Assembly (NCBI GenBank): GCA_017632155.1
Contig: JAGBRZ010000119.1
Span: forward strand, 1 to 35,730
Reading direction: 5' to 3'
Source: Clostridia bacterium
GTDB lineage: Bacteria; Bacillota_A; Clostridia; Oscillospirales; CAG-272
DNA length: 35,730 bases
Positions 1 through 8,092 of this stretch are shown one piece after another (position 1 is the stretch's first letter; each line of letters opens with the position of its first letter). Made by a program: the position numbers and the translations under genes. The notes under the pieces are model-generated. The model saw only the letters and a list, made by a program, of their open reading frames with translations, was not told where the DNA came from and did no database searches.

Positions 1-23
1 AAACAAATATATATGAAAATGGA

Positions 24-61
24 AAATCACTGTGTACTTGCAAAATTACACAGTGGTTTTG
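24..61. terminator. Bidirectional hairpin terminator at window edge
   Basis: The stem CACTGTGTA (28-36) pairs with TACACAGTG (47-55) around a 10-base loop. Flanking AAAAT and GTTTT extend it through one G-T pair. The plus side ends in TTTTGTTT and the minus side is also T-rich. It probably ends a gene lying left of the window. Confidence 0.7.
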
Positions 62-169
62 TTTATGCTGACATTAAAATGTGCGAACAAACTGCTTTAC
101 TTTTAGTTTTACGGTAATTTACATCAGACTTTTCCGTAATGGCACCGCGCTGCCCGAGGAACAACTCGG

Positions 170-225
170 TCAGCACGAGATCCTTCGGGCGCAAGCGGCC
201 TGCGGACGCGCCCTCAGGATGACAT
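170..225. repeat. REP-like palindromic repeat
   Basis: ATCCT (180-184) pairs with AGGAT (216-220), and GGGCGC (187-192) with GCGCCC (208-213), separated by a TC/TC internal mismatch. The outer motif, AGATCCTTCG on one side and CAGGATGACA on the other, resembles short intergenic palindromes that recur in many bacterial genomes. Only one copy is in this window, so calling it a repeat rests on that resemblance. Confidence 0.5.
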
Positions 226-234
226 CGTTTCTTT

Positions 235-257
235 TGCAGGGGGCTTCGCCCCCTGCA
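235..257. repeat. Very stable 10-bp hairpin with GAA triloop (minus strand)
   Basis: TGCAGGGGGC (235-244) pairs perfectly with GCCCCCTGCA (248-257). The triloop is TTC on plus and GAA on minus, so the minus strand carries the core GCGAAGC, a sequence known to form an exceptionally stable DNA mini-hairpin. No U-tract follows it, so it is not a typical terminator. The rest of 62-300 shows no gene. Confidence 0.55.
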
Positions 258-303
258 CCCCTGCTTAGTTTGTGCGAACATAGATTCCTGATTTTTCAAT
301 TAC

Positions 304-353
304 AAAAAATGAGCTAAGTCACCGTTTAGATGGCTTAGCTCATTTATTTTTTT
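304..353. terminator. Bidirectional terminator of the 12.4-kb minus operon
   Basis: A perfect 10-bp stem pairs ATGAGCTAAG (309-318) with CTTAGCTCAT (334-343). It has an A-run on the left and TTATTTTTTT on the right, so it can terminate on both strands. It is the first terminator downstream of the oxidoreductase gene that ends at 543. Confidence 0.85.
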
Positions 354-541
354 GATTTTCGCTTCAGCGAAAATCTACCTTCATTTTGCCGAAGGCAAAT
401 TATCATTCGGCGTAGCCGATTATCATTGTGCCGAAGGCGAGCGGCTCTGACGGTTTTCCGAAGGAAAATGGAGGCGTAAGCCGAGAAGTCAGAGTCGACA
501 TTTGCCGTAGGCAAATACATTATCATTCACGCGAAGCGTGA
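354..541. repeat. Array of GNA-triloop mini-hairpins with TATCATT linkers
   Basis: Eight hairpins in a row: 354-375 (TTCA loop), 385-399 (GAA), 407-419 (GTA), 430-438 (GAA), 454-468 (GAA), 473-482 (GTAA), 500-516 (GTA) and 527-541 (GAA). Stem sequences differ, but the loops are GNA or GNRA on the plus strand in all but the first. TATCATT links occur at 401, 421 and 521. A 10-bp stem (442-451 with 488-497) encloses two of the hairpins as a three-way junction. The array lies between the oxidoreductase stop codon and its terminator. No protein-coding potential is credible here. Confidence 0.75.
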
Positions 542-542
542 C

Positions 543-2420
543 TTACTTAACGTCCGCCGAGAACAGATGAACCTTATCGATTCCTCTTGTTTCATCAAAC
601 ACAACTGTAAGCTTCTGTGCCTTAATGCCGAGGGCGATCTTACGCAGAGAATTGCGGTTGTTGGTATCAGCGAAGATCTCCTTGCCGTCGGCAAGTACGC
701 GGAAGGACTTGACGAGGGTGTTTGCAACCTTAACAGGTTCAAAATCCTTGCCCGTCATAAGCTTCTGCGCGAAGACACGCATCTTCTTGTTGGGAGTGAT
801 CGATTTGCGCGAGAAGTCGGGGTCGAAGACAAGACGGAGCTCGGAAAGCTCTTTTTCTTCGCCAAAGTCGAACTCAAGCGCATCGCCAATGCCCAAGGTC
901 GCGTAGTTGACGGTCATATTCTCGTCGGGGCGCTCGATACCATTCTGGAGGAGTGCGAGCTCTTCTTCGGGAAGGTTGATCTTGGCAGTCTTGGTAAGCT
1001 CGGGGATCTCACGGACGGTGCCGGGGAGGTAGCAGCCCGCATCGCGGAGCTTATTCTGAAGGGTCTTAATTTTTGTTTCGTAAACGCCGTGGGGAGTTAC
1101 GCCTTCGTTTACGCAGATCGAAGCGGCAGTACCCATAGCCTGACCGATGAGGGCGCAGGTTGCCATAACTCGGGTCGATGACATTGCGGCGTGGGTCGCG
1201 CTGATGTTTCTGCCCGCGAAGAAGAGGTTGTCAACTTCGTGACCGTAAAGTACACGGTATGGGATTCCGTAGGGCGAGGGAGCGGGATAGAGCTTGGATG
1301 CGGGTGCACCGCTGAGATAGGAGCGGAAGCCCGCGGGATTGTGGTCGTCCATCGGCCAGCCTCCGAATGCAACGATGTCGTCAAATTGTCCGCCTGCCTC
1401 AATGTCGTTCTCTGTGAGAACGTGCGCGCCGATATAGCGGCGGCTCTCTCTCTTGCCGGGGATGCATCCAACCCATTCAAGAGTCCAGTTGGTTGCGTTG
1501 TGGTCACCGTAATTCTTCACGTGATCCCAGATGCCGTATGCGATCTTGAGGAGCTCGTCGCGCATTTCCTCGGCATCGTGAATGCTATCGTACTCGCCGC
1601 CGAGCTCGAGCCACCAGAAGTTGGTCTCGTTTGTTCCAAGCTTGTGGGGACGCGCAAGGTATTTGATGTCCTGAACCTTAACGCCCGAAACTCCGGTGCT
1701 TGCATCAATGAATTTACCGCTTTCGTCCTTGATAACGTTGAAGTCATCGTCGGTTTCAAACTTATATGCCCAATCGGGAGCGGTGAAGGGAACGGGGGCA
1801 TCGGTCTCGCGCGCCTGAATGAGGCAAGACATACCCATTGTCTTCTTGTCTGCAACTTCCTTGCCCATAGCCTCTCCGTACTCGGAAGCCGCCTCGCGGC
1901 CTACACGCCACTTTGCACCCGAGATGGGAGCAAGGATCGAGTCACCCGAGCAGTCTGCAAAATACTTTGCACGGACGGTATGCCAAGTGTATGTAGTCAT
2001 CTGCCAAGCGGTGATGGAGGTGATATGCGAAACGCCGTCCTTTTCGGTCTTTTCACAGTCACAGCAAGTGGTGTTGAGAAGCAGAGTAATGTTCTTTTCG
2101 GCCTTTACCTTTGCCCACATTACGTTGTCAAAGGTGCTTGGCATAAGGGTGGGGTTGAGGTAGATGTTTTCCTCTTCAAGCTCGGAAATGACACCGGTTT
2201 CACGGTTTTCAAGTCCGTGTGCACCGCGGACCCACATTCTGATCTCGCTTGATGCGTTACCGCCGAGAACGGGTCTGTCTTGAATAAGAACTACTTTTGT
2301 GCCCTCACGAGCTGCTGCGATTGCAGCGCAAAGGCCTGTAAGACCGCCACCGATGATGCAGAGGTCGGTTTCATGTTCAATATGGCGCATGCCATTGGTT
2401 TTTACAGTAAGTTCGCTCAT
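543..2420 (-). CDS. FAD-dependent oxidoreductase (FAD_oxidored family)
   Basis: A 625-residue cytoplasmic flavoprotein. The N-terminal Rossmann fold shows DLCIIGGGLTGLCAAIAA with the GxGxxG core at residues 24-29, followed by the VVLIQDRPVLGGNASSEIR-type stretch typical of the PF12831 family. A second FAD-contact block (FFAGRNISATHAAMSSTR) lies near residue 410. About 130 C-terminal residues look like a discoidin/jelly-roll type domain. No signal peptide is seen. The start is supported by AAAGGAG upstream. It is the last gene of the operon, 12 bp after the dehydrogenase, which suggests a shared sugar or sugar-acid oxidation pathway. The substrate cannot be told from sequence. Family confidence is high, specific role low. 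Confidence 0.88.
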   Translation of the reverse strand: MSELTVKTNGMRHIEHETDLCIIGGGLTGLCAAIAAAREGTKVVLIQDRPVLGGNASSEIRMWVRGAHGLENRETGVISELEEENIYLNPTLMPSTFDNVMWAKVKAEKNITLLLNTTCCDCEKTEKDGVSHITSITAWQMTTYTWHTVRAKYFADCSGDSILAPISGAKWRVGREAASEYGEAMGKEVADKKTMGMSCLIQARETDAPVPFTAPDWAYKFETDDDFNVIKDESGKFIDASTGVSGVKVQDIKYLARPHKLGTNETNFWWLELGGEYDSIHDAEEMRDELLKIAYGIWDHVKNYGDHNATNWTLEWVGCIPGKRESRRYIGAHVLTENDIEAGGQFDDIVAFGGWPMDDHNPAGFRSYLSGAPASKLYPAPSPYGIPYRVLYGHEVDNLFFAGRNISATHAAMSSTRVMATCALIGQAMGTAASICVNEGVTPHGVYETKIKTLQNKLRDAGCYLPGTVREIPELTKTAKINLPEEELALLQNGIERPDENMTVNYATLGIGDALEFDFGEEKELSELRLVFDPDFSRKSITPNKKMRVFAQKLMTGKDFEPVKVANTLVKSFRVLADGKEIFADTNNRNSLRKIALGIKAQKLTVVFDETRGIDKVHLFSADVK

Positions 2421-2432
2421 TTTAGGGCTCCT

Positions 2433-3443
2433 TTAGTCCATAATAATAGTTACTTTGGTATAAAATTCTTTTCTGTCACGCATCATCTCAAGCGCTTCCA
2501 CGCAACGATTAAGGGGATAGCGGTGAGTGATAAGAGCCTCGTAGTCGATAAGATCGCCGTCAGCCATAGCCTTGGCGGTAGCCTCCCAATCGTTGATCTG
2601 ACTGTTGTAGGAGGAGTTCCAGGTTCCGCGCAGAGTGATCTCGCGGCGGAGGATCTGGGAATAAACGCTCTGTGTGATGGTCATGTCGCGTGCGGGGTTA
2701 CCCATAAGGATAACGCGGCTGTGGGGCTTCATCGACTTGATGAGGTTGCAAAGAGCCTGCGGAGCGCCCGTGCCCTCGATAGCGCAGTCTGCAAGACCGT
2801 CGCGCTCGGGATCGTAAGCCTCAAAGCCGAACTTCTTTGCGAAAGCAAGCTTTTCCTCGCTGATGTCAACAACGCGGACAACGCCTGCACCTGCACGCTT
2901 TGCCCAAGCTGCGGCAATAAGACCGATGGGGCCCGCACCCCAGATTACAACGGTGTCGCCGAGTTTTACCTCAAGACGGCGAACTGCGGCACGCGCAACC
3001 GCACCCGGCTCAACGAGGGATGCGCAAGCATAGGAAAGGTCATCGGGAAGAAGAATGAGGTTGCGAATATCTACGGCAAGATATTCGGCAAAAGCACCGT
3101 CGCGGCGCGAGCCGTAATAGTCATAGTTTTCGCAGTTCGCAAACTCGCCAAGCTCGCAAGGAGTGCACTTGCGGCAAGGAAGGAGAGGGAATACAGCCGC
3201 GCGGCGTCCGATAAGGGACTCATCGTCAGCTTCAACGATCTCGCCGGCAAACTCGTGTCCGGGAATGGTGGGGAAATGGTATGTACCCTTTTCAAATACG
3301 CGAGGGATATCCGAGCCGCAAACGCCCGCCGCACGGATCTTGAGAAGAACCTCACCCTCGCCTCGTTTAGGCATGGGAACGTCTTCGTAACGGATGTCGC
3401 CAACTGCGTGGAGCACACAGGCCTTCATTGTTTCATTGCTCAT
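2433..3443 (-). CDS. Zinc-dependent sugar-alcohol dehydrogenase, GatD-like
   Basis: A 336-residue medium-chain dehydrogenase/reductase. The catalytic zinc set is C42 (GVCGSD), H63 and E64 (PGHEFAGE). The structural zinc lobe has C90, C93, C96 and C104. The NAD(H) fold carries GAGPIG at about 169-174. Overall it most resembles galactitol-1-phosphate 5-dehydrogenase and related sorbitol-type enzymes that oxidise a sugar-alcohol hydroxyl to a ketose. AAGGAG precedes the start; a second Met at residue 6 is possible. The aldolase gene lies 26 bp upstream, so an alcohol-to-ketose phosphate-to-triose route is plausible. However, no kinase or PTS gene is seen here, and other polyols remain possible. 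Confidence 0.85.
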   Translation of the reverse strand: MSNETMKACVLHAVGDIRYEDVPMPKRGEGEVLLKIRAAGVCGSDIPRVFEKGTYHFPTIPGHEFAGEIVEADDESLIGRRAAVFPLLPCRKCTPCELGEFANCENYDYYGSRRDGAFAEYLAVDIRNLILLPDDLSYACASLVEPGAVARAAVRRLEVKLGDTVVIWGAGPIGLIAAAWAKRAGAGVVRVVDISEEKLAFAKKFGFEAYDPERDGLADCAIEGTGAPQALCNLIKSMKPHSRVILMGNPARDMTITQSVYSQILRREITLRGTWNSSYNSQINDWEATAKAMADGDLIDYEALITHRYPLNRCVEALEMMRDRKEFYTKVTIIMD

Positions 3444-3469
3444 TTTTATGTTCTCCTTATCGGAATAAA

Positions 3470-4333
3470 TTACGCTTTATTATCACAGCCGCAAACGAGA
3501 ATACGCTGCTTTACGGCTTCAACAACAGCCGCACGTGCTGCGGCGCCGTACTTCTTGGGATCGTAGATCTTTTCGTCGGAGGCAAGATTTTCGCGAACTG
3601 CGGCGGTGTAAGCCACGCGGAGCTCGGTTGCAAAGTTGACCTTGCAGATGCCCTCTGCGATACAGCTCTTTACAGCCTCGGGCGAGAGACCCGATGCACC
3701 GTGAAGAACGAGCGGGATGGAGCAACCGTTTTCCTCAAGCTTCTTGCGAATTGCAATGAGTCTGGGCACGTCAAGAACGGGAGTACCAACGTAGAAGCCG
3801 TGTGCGGTTCCAATTGCTACTGCGAGAGAGGAAATGCCGGTACGCTTAACGAATTCTGCCGCCTTTTCCGGATCTGTGCCGTTGTCGGCGTCTGCCTCGT
3901 GGTCGTCTTCCTTTCCGCCGACCTTGCCAAGCTCAGCCTCGGTGGGAATATCGAATTTATTTGCGATCTCTACGGCCTTTGCGGTGAGCTCGACGTTCTT
4001 TTCAAAGTCTTCGCCCGAGCCGTCGAACATTACAGAGGTGTAGCCCGCCTTTGCGGAAGCTTCACAGAGCTCAAGGGAAGAACCGTGGTCGAGATGAACA
4101 GCAATCGGAACGGTAGCTTTCTCTGCAAGTGCCTTAGCGATAGAGGCAAAAACCTCGGGGGATGCATATTTAACTGTCGAAGGAGTTGTCTGAAGGATGA
4201 CGGGAGCGCGGAGCTCTTCAGCGGCCGCGATGATGGCAAGAGCCATTTCCATGTTCTCGAAGTTAAATGCGCCAACGGCATATCCGCCCTTCTGCGCGTC
4301 GAGAAGCATTTGCTTTGTGGTAACGTAGGACAT
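3470..4333 (-). CDS. Class II ketose-bisphosphate aldolase (fructose/tagatose type)
   Basis: A 287-residue metal-dependent aldolase that cleaves a ketose 1,6-bisphosphate into dihydroxyacetone phosphate and glyceraldehyde 3-phosphate. Visible motifs are HLDHG with catalytic D82 and zinc ligand H83, TEAELGKVGG (131-140), the zinc ligand H178 in AIGTAHG and H211 in LHGASG. Length fits GatY/KbaY/FbaA enzymes. RBS GAGGTAC lies upstream. The neighbouring GatD-like dehydrogenase favours a tagatose-bisphosphate role, but fructose-bisphosphate specificity cannot be excluded from sequence. Confidence 0.9.
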   Translation of the reverse strand: MSYVTTKQMLLDAQKGGYAVGAFNFENMEMALAIIAAAEELRAPVILQTTPSTVKYASPEVFASIAKALAEKATVPIAVHLDHGSSLELCEASAKAGYTSVMFDGSGEDFEKNVELTAKAVEIANKFDIPTEAELGKVGGKEDDHEADADNGTDPEKAAEFVKRTGISSLAVAIGTAHGFYVGTPVLDVPRLIAIRKKLEENGCSIPLVLHGASGLSPEAVKSCIAEGICKVNFATELRVAYTAAVRENLASDEKIYDPKKYGAAARAAVVEAVKQRILVCGCDNKA

Positions 4334-4344
4334 TTTGTACCTCT

Positions 4345-5502
4345 TTATCTTTTAATTTTTACAAGTCTGTTTATACCCGATGCGAGCAGCGCTGCAAAGG
4401 TGTCGATATCCTCGCGGGTGTTGTCTTTGCACAAGCTCATTCTGACGGTGCAATCGGCATCCGATTCGGAAAGTCCAAAGGCAACAAGCGCCGAGCTTAC
4501 GTGGCGATTTTTTGCGTTAGACGAGCAAGCCGAGCCACTCGAAACACACACTCCGCCAGCCGAGAGCAGGTTGAGCATTGTCTGACTCTTGATTCGGGGA
4601 AGGGTGATGCTTAAAATATGCGGAGCACGTTTTTCAGGAAGATTCACTTTTGCTCCCGATTCGGTTACTTTTTCGATGGCGTAGGATGAAACGTCAAGAA
4701 GATGCGCAAAATTCTCATCCATCATCGGCTTCATAATTTCAGCCGCCTTGGCAAAGCCGACCGACCCTGCGAGATTTTCGGTTCCGGAGCGAAGTCCTTC
4801 CTCTTGACCGCCGCCAAAGATGACGGGGCAGAGGTAACGCTTTTTAATGAGCTCGCGGCGCAAAAAGAGCGCTCCTGTTCCCGCGGGACCGTGAATTTTA
4901 TGCGCGCTTACACTGAAAAAGTCGATGTTTTGTGCACTCGGGAGCGGAATTCGCATAAAACCCTGAACCGCATCGCAATGAATGAGTGACGAGGGGCAAG
5001 CCCGCTTGATTATTTCTGCGGCGCGTCCGATGTCGTAAATCGCGCCGGTTTCGTTGTTGACAAGCATAAAGGAGGCAAGGCAGACGCCTTTTTTTGCTTC
5101 CTTTTCGATGGCCTCAATGTCGAGTGAGCCACCCTTAGTGGGGATGCTTACTATCTCAAATCCACGCGAGGAAAGAACTTCAGCGGTATTTGAAATCGAA
5201 GCGTGCTCTGAATCTGTGATAAGAACTCTGCGCGAGTCAAGGTGGCGTCCCGTGTGTGCTGAACCAAGGAGTGCAAGATTGTTTGCCTCGCTTCCCGAAC
5301 CGCAAAAGACAGTTTGCCATTCGGTGCTCTTGAGCCCTGCCGATGAAAGAAGAGATGCTCTTGCCGCTTCCAACCTCTTTTTTGCCGCTTGTCCTGCCGA
5401 GTGGAGAGATGACGGATTGCCGACGTTCTCCCAAACCTCGAGCATAGCATCGCGAACCTCGGGCGCGAGCCGAGTGGTTGCGCTGTTGTCAAGATAGATC
5501 AT
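4345..5502 (-). CDS. Cysteine desulfurase (NifS/IscS-like, class V aminotransferase)
   Basis: A 385-residue PLP enzyme that removes sulfur from cysteine as a protein persulfide for Fe-S, thiamine or tRNA thiolation. It starts MIYLDNSATT as the family does. PLP contacts include HCDAVQ (D177) and the Schiff-base lysine K202 in SAHKIHGPAG. The persulfide cysteine is C326 in SSGSACSS. No scaffold (iscU) or thiI gene is adjacent, so the acceptor is unknown. The start codon lies 2 bp from the upstream lipoprotein stop, with little Shine-Dalgarno signal, suggesting translational coupling. Confidence 0.92.
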   Translation of the reverse strand: MIYLDNSATTRLAPEVRDAMLEVWENVGNPSSLHSAGQAAKKRLEAARASLLSSAGLKSTEWQTVFCGSGSEANNLALLGSAHTGRHLDSRRVLITDSEHASISNTAEVLSSRGFEIVSIPTKGGSLDIEAIEKEAKKGVCLASFMLVNNETGAIYDIGRAAEIIKRACPSSLIHCDAVQGFMRIPLPSAQNIDFFSVSAHKIHGPAGTGALFLRRELIKKRYLCPVIFGGGQEEGLRSGTENLAGSVGFAKAAEIMKPMMDENFAHLLDVSSYAIEKVTESGAKVNLPEKRAPHILSITLPRIKSQTMLNLLSAGGVCVSSGSACSSNAKNRHVSSALVAFGLSESDADCTVRMSLCKDNTREDIDTFAALLASGINRLVKIKR

Positions 5503-5504
5503 AA

Positions 5505-6062
5505 TTATTTGAAGGTAATGTAGGAAATGATGGAATTGACTTCCTCAAGGTGGGAGTCATAGTTCTCCGCCAGAGAGGTGTAGGTGAAAATGTAGAAGAA
5601 ATCATCCTTCATAGTGACAGCCTGCATATATTTGTAGGTCTGACCGCTGAGAGTGCATTCATATTCGAATGTGATGGTTTCTCTGCCTCCGATGGTAATG
5701 AGAGCAACCTCTTCTGCGAGAGCATCATCTGCGGTTTCCTTTTCGATTACTTTGAAATCGGGAAGAACTGCGCCGAGCTCTGCAAGAGCGATAGCCTTGT
5801 ATTCGGCAAGCTCGTCCATCTCTCCGGGATCAATGACCATACAGGTAAAGGACACGTTCGAGTAGTCATCGGAGGAATAGTAAGCCGATGCGGTTCCGCT
5901 CGGTGTGTTGTCTACCCAGGATTTGGGAACGTAGAAGAAGAAGGCTTCGTTGTCGGTTGCAACGTTCTGATAGCCGTCCGGAACATCACTTTCGGAGCAT
6001 CCCGAAAGGACGAGCGTGAGGCAAGTGAGAATGCAGATGAGAAAACAGAGTGATCTTTTCAT
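5505..6062 (-). CDS. Small predicted lipoprotein, PsbP/DUF1795-like
   Basis: A 185-residue protein with a basic start, a hydrophobic signal and lipobox LSGC with the lipidated Cys at about residue 22, so it should be anchored outside the membrane. The body (FFFYVPKSWV..., ending SYITFK) resembles the small PsbP/DUF1795-type fold found in many Gram-positive lipoproteins, a weak match. I chose ATG at 6062 because AAAGGA lies 9 nt upstream; the ATG at 6071 abuts that site. It starts 5 bp after the PLP-enzyme stop. Function unknown. Confidence 0.7.
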   Translation of the reverse strand: MKRSLCFLICILTCLTLVLSGCSESDVPDGYQNVATDNEAFFFYVPKSWVDNTPSGTASAYYSSDDYSNVSFTCMVIDPGEMDELAEYKAIALAELGAVLPDFKVIEKETADDALAEEVALITIGGRETITFEYECTLSGQTYKYMQAVTMKDDFFYIFTYTSLAENYDSHLEEVNSIISYITFK

Positions 6063-6067
6063 TTTTA

Positions 6068-7318
6068 TCATTCCTTTTTGAAGTTTGCGACGGCATCTGC
6101 GGCAGTAAGAATGCCGATCTTGCCGCTTTCGTATGTGAGTCCGCCTTGGAAGTAGACGGTGTAGGGGGGACGGATGGGACCGTCGGCAGAAAGCTCGACG
6201 GATGAACCCTGAATGAACGCTCCCGCAGCCATAATGACGGGATCAGAGTAGCCGGGCATATCCCAAGGCTCGGGCGTTACGAAGGAGTCAACGGGAGAGC
6301 CCGCCTGAATTCCGCGGCAGAAAGCGCAGAGAATGTCGGGGTCGTGCGTGATTACGGTCTGAATTATATCGTAACGGGTTTCGTTCCAAGAGGGATAGGT
6401 GTCATAGCCCATTTTCTCAAAGATGTAAGCCGCCAGATGCGCGGTTTTGATCGCTGATGCCGTTGTGTGTGGAGCGTAGAAAAGGCCCTGGAACATCGTT
6501 CTGTTTTGTCCGAGAGTAGCGCCGACCTCGCCGCCCGTGCCAACTGTGGTAAGGCGATATGATGCAAGCTCAACCGCACGTGCACTGCCCGCAATATATC
6601 CGCCCGTCAAAGCCATTCCGCCGCCGGGGTTCTTGATAAGAGAGCCGACAAGCATATCTGCGCGGGGCTCGTATTCTGCGGTGAATTCACCATAGCAGTT
6701 GTCAACAACAACGTAAACGCCCTCGCGGGTCGCGTGAACTGCATCGTAAACCGCGCTGATCTCGTCGGGCGAGAGAGTGCGGCGGTTGAGGTAGCCTTTT
6801 GAACGCTGAATGAAGACGACCTTTACGCTATTGTCGGTCTTTACGCGCTCAACAATGGCGTCAACGTCAAGTCCGCCCTCTGCGGTCATTTCGATCTGCG
6901 CGTAGTTTACGCCAAAATCAGCAAGCGAACCGTCACCCGTCTTGCCCGAAATGCCGATAACGCCGTCAAGGGTATCGTAGGGCTTACCCGCTACCGAAAG
7001 GAGAGTATCACCCGGTCTGAGAAGACCGAAAAGTGCGGTGGAGAGTGCGTGAGTTCCGTTTACGAAATTGTGGCGCACAAGAGCCGCCTCGGTGCCGAAA
7101 ACGTGGCTCCAAACGCAGTCAAGAACCTCGCGTCCTCTGTCATCGTAGCCGTAGCCCGTTGTTGAGCCGAAGCAAGCGTCGCTGACACGCTCCTCGCGGA
7201 AGGCGTCGAGCACGCGGCAAGTGCCGATATAAGAAACGCGGTCGATCTCGGCAAAAATATCAGACAGCGCCGCCTCCGCCTCGCGGGCGAGGGCGAGTGT
7301 TTTATCAGAAAAAGTCAT
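6068..7318 (-). CDS. Aluminium-resistance / methionine gamma-lyase-family PLP protein
   Basis: A 416-residue protein with the hallmarks of the 'aluminium resistance protein' family (PF06838), a branch of Cys/Met-metabolism PLP enzymes: FGSTTGYGYDDRGRE near residue 50, VRHNFVNGTHALSTALF near 82-97, VVDNCYGEF (PLP-contact D206) and the Schiff-base lysine K229 in GSLIKNPGGGMA. The family is often annotated as methionine gamma-lyase, but its true substrate is poorly established. Start supported by AAAGGTAC. It lies 12 bp after murI and is followed, beyond the small lipoprotein, by the cysteine desulfurase, so a link to sulfur amino acids is possible but inferred. Confidence 0.88.
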   Translation of the reverse strand: MTFSDKTLALAREAEAALSDIFAEIDRVSYIGTCRVLDAFREERVSDACFGSTTGYGYDDRGREVLDCVWSHVFGTEAALVRHNFVNGTHALSTALFGLLRPGDTLLSVAGKPYDTLDGVIGISGKTGDGSLADFGVNYAQIEMTAEGGLDVDAIVERVKTDNSVKVVFIQRSKGYLNRRTLSPDEISAVYDAVHATREGVYVVVDNCYGEFTAEYEPRADMLVGSLIKNPGGGMALTGGYIAGSARAVELASYRLTTVGTGGEVGATLGQNRTMFQGLFYAPHTTASAIKTAHLAAYIFEKMGYDTYPSWNETRYDIIQTVITHDPDILCAFCRGIQAGSPVDSFVTPEPWDMPGYSDPVIMAAGAFIQGSSVELSADGPIRPPYTVYFQGGLTYESGKIGILTAADAVANFKKE

Positions 7319-7330
7319 AGTGTACCTTTG

Positions 7331-8092
7331 TTATATGCAAAATTTATTGAAGAAGCTCTCAATGTGATCGCTTCCGTCGCTCGAAATGAATTCTACCGTG
7401 CCGATCTTTCTTGCAAGAGAATTAAGTGAAAGCTCTTCGAGCAGAGCTTTTGTGTGGCGCGCAGTGCCGTCCGCACCGTCGAATACACGAACGTCCGCTC
7501 CCGCGGCACGCTTGATCTCATCCTTTACAAGAGGATAATGAGTGCATCCGAGAACAATGCCGTCAAAGCCTGCGGCGCGATAGGGTGCGAATACCGAGGA
7601 CAGATAATCCTCGATCTCTTCCGACGTGCTGTCATTTTCGATCATAAAGGCAAGCTCGCGGCACGGAACGCCGATAAATTCGCAACCCTCGCGGGAATTT
7701 GCCCGCAGAAGAGCGGCAAAGCGGCTTTCACTTACCGTAACGGGTGTGGCGAGCACCAGAACCCTTTTGCACCCCGCAACTCTGGCGGGTTTGACGGCGG
7801 GTTCAATGCCTATTATGGGTAGCTCGGGATAAGCCGCACGCAGAGGTTCGATTGCAACCGCCGTTGCCGTATTGCAGGCGACAACTATCGCCTTTGCGCC
7901 GCGCGAAAGAAGGACGTCGACTATCCCTTTTGAGATCTCAAGGATCTCCCCGTGCGTTTTTGCGCCGTATGGCGCATTTGCGCGGTCGCCGTAATATATA
8001 AAGTCCTCGTTCGGGAGGAGTCGGCGGAGCTCACGAAGGAGCGAAAGTCCGCCGACGCCCGAATCGAAAACTCCGATTGGAGAGGAGTTCAT
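7331..8092 (-). CDS. murI: Glutamate racemase
   Basis: A 253-residue enzyme making D-glutamate for the peptidoglycan stem peptide. It opens SPIGVFDSGVGGLS, has FIYYGDRANAPYG, and carries both catalytic cysteines: C73 in VACNTA and C183 in GCTHYP. I chose ATG at 8092 because the family begins just before this motif and because it overlaps the upstream M42 stop codon as TGATG, a coupling arrangement. An in-frame ATG 45 bp further upstream would add an unusual basic extension. murD, which consumes D-glutamate, is the first gene of the same operon. Confidence 0.93.
   Translation of the reverse strand: MNSSPIGVFDSGVGGLSLLRELRRLLPNEDFIYYGDRANAPYGAKTHGEILEISKGIVDVLLSRGAKAIVVACNTATAVAIEPLRAAYPELPIIGIEPAVKPARVAGCKRVLVLATPVTVSESRFAALLRANSREGCEFIGVPCRELAFMIENDSTSEEIEDYLSSVFAPYRAAGFDGIVLGCTHYPLVKDEIKRAAGADVRVFDGADGTARHTKALLEELSLNSLARKIGTVEFISSDGSDHIESFFNKFCI

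Noticed and set aside
63..526. Short open frames in the leftmost gene-free stretch
   Set aside because: They run through palindromes and hairpin arrays and have no RBS or protein-like composition.
354..541. CRISPR array
   Set aside because: Spacing and repeat units are irregular, the stems differ in sequence and no cas gene is nearby.
1191..3566. Long plus-strand open frames opposite the oxidoreductase and dehydrogenase genes
   Set aside because: They mirror well-supported minus-strand genes, have no ribosome binding site or recognisable motif, and arise from codon bias.
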